Notes under the pieces: generated by a model
Seen by the model: only the letters and a program-made list of their open reading frames with translations
Database searches by the model: none
What the model was told of the DNA's origin: nothing
Position numbers and translations under genes: made by a program
In this document: positions 63,545 to 64,000 of the stretch, piece by piece
Numbering within the stretch: position 1 is the first letter of the stretch
Layout of the letters: each line of letters starts with the position of its first letter
Assembly (NCBI RefSeq): GCF_016919065.1
Contig: NZ_JAFFQA010000011.1
Span: forward strand, 62,001 to 126,000
Source of the DNA: Desulfobulbus rhabdoformis
Lineage (GTDB): Bacteria; Desulfobacterota; Desulfobulbia; Desulfobulbales; Desulfobulbaceae
Direction of reading: 5' to 3'
DNA length: 64,000 nt

Positions 63545-63901
63545 TCAACAGTAGGGCTCCATAAAGTAATGCGAGCCATCCATAGTGACAAAATGGACAC
63601 CGTTCTGTTCGGGCAATCCTGCAATTTTCCAGGCTTTTTCAGGGTTGATGAATTGATTGTGAACGCATTTGTCAGGGTGATGCGCAATCCGGCAAATGTT
63701 GTCTAAGATGGGAAAGACCTTGTAGGTGGCATAATACTCTCGCAATTGGCGAACAATCTCCAACTGGCCCTTGCTGAGAGAGTCAATGCCTTCTCTTTGA
63801 GCCAGCGCCTGAGCCACATCTTCGTTCCACATCCCTGTATCAACAAGATACCCTTTGTCATCGACTCGGATATTTTTTCCGTTCAGATTCAGGTTGGTCA
63901 T
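63545..63901 (-). CDS. DsrC/TusE-family protein with altered C-terminal cysteines
   Basis: 118 residues. The DsrC fold is clear: VDDKGYLVDTGMWNEDVAQA, REYYATYKVFPILDNICR, then PEKAWKIAGLPEQNG. In canonical DsrC the last segment is GACKIAGLPKPTGCV with two redox cysteines; here the first is Trp91, the second is absent and the chain runs on to end in a terminal Cys118. Cys70 and Cys79 are also present. It may bind persulfide through Cys118 but cannot form the usual intramolecular trisulfide pair. AGGAGG precedes ATG 63901. Confidence 0.82.
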   Translation of the reverse strand: MTNLNLNGKNIRVDDKGYLVDTGMWNEDVAQALAQREGIDSLSKGQLEIVRQLREYYATYKVFPILDNICRIAHHPDKCVHNQFINPEKAWKIAGLPEQNGVHFVTMDGSHYFMEPYC

Positions 63902-64000
63902 AATAGACCTCCTGTTTTTTTGCAGGCTCTTAAATGGGGAGATCACAACGGCTGCATTCGTTGTTGTATCCTTACTCTTTAATATAACGATTGTTTTTTG

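Noticed and set aside
1..64000. CRISPR arrays, complete IS with transposase, rRNA genes
   Set aside because: None seen; the only direct repeats of note are elements A and B, which do not have CRISPR spacing.

Overview
The window looks like chromosome from an anaerobic, sulfur-metabolising deltaproteobacterium (Desulfobulbales/Desulfovibrionales type). This is inferred from gene content: a DsrC-family protein, hybrid-cluster protein with a small siroheme reductase, an Orp-like set of MinD/NifX proteins, two sigma-54 enhancer-binding proteins, multiheme cytochromes c, a rhodanese-type CoA-disulfide reductase and a 2-oxoacid:ferredoxin oxidoreductase. No genome-level identification was possible without a database search.

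Layout. 0-16.5 kb: housekeeping and metabolic genes (RluA-type pseudouridine synthase, hybrid histidine kinase, fused 5-oxoprolinase with an MFS carrier, rhodanese/metallo-beta-lactamase protein, L,D-transpeptidase, CinA-like protein, MFS carrier plus adenine deaminase, outer-membrane beta-barrel). 17-21.7 kb: nitrosative-stress block (HcpR-like regulator divergent from hcp, siroheme protein, ferredoxin) with an HcpR-type site in the divergent promoter and a strong terminator at the end. 21.8-29.4 kb: a CBS-PAS sigma-54 activator followed by a permease, a NERD-like membrane protein, an iron alcohol dehydrogenase and an aldehyde dehydrogenase; two identical-format palindromes (GATGCA-N4-TGCATC) lie between activator and permease. 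30.4-36 kb: minus-strand Orp-like cluster (three NifX/MTH1175-like proteins, two MinD/Mrp-like ATPases with ferredoxin inserts, a receiver-like protein, a Gly/Arg-rich small protein) with its sigma-54 activator; a good -24/-12 promoter and an upstream palindrome sit between them. 36-46.6 kb: TetR plus CoA-disulfide reductase, a pRiA4b-ORF3/integrase-like fusion, two HD-GYP proteins, a dehydratase-ACT-dehydrogenase fusion of aromatic amino-acid synthesis, and tRNA-His followed by a decayed tyrosine integrase (relic of an integrated island). 47-56.6 kb: DASS-type transporter, small lipoprotein, enoyl-CoA hydratase, DUF1566 protein, NapC-type quinol dehydrogenase with an octaheme HAO-like cytochrome, diguanylate cyclase, PPC/DUF296 protein. 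56.7-64 kb: molybdopterin oxidoreductase, truncated methyltransferase, GNAT, Nudix, 2-oxoacid:ferredoxin oxidoreductase (two genes), and a group of small cysteine-containing proteins ending in an atypical DsrC homologue.

The most distinctive non-coding content is two families of small mobile repeats. Element A is 219 bp, with 13-bp terminal inverted repeats and 5-bp target duplications: two full copies, one internally deleted copy and one relic, and one full copy interrupts the integrase relic. Element B is 143-178 bp, with 18-bp inverted ends and 2-bp target duplications, in five intergenic copies. Its length classes are explained by insertion of an 18-bp module (and its inverted counterpart) at three internal positions, so that paired modules extend a predicted hairpin arm. 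Starts were chosen by Shine-Dalgarno sequence and family length, and several differ from the longest possible reading frame.
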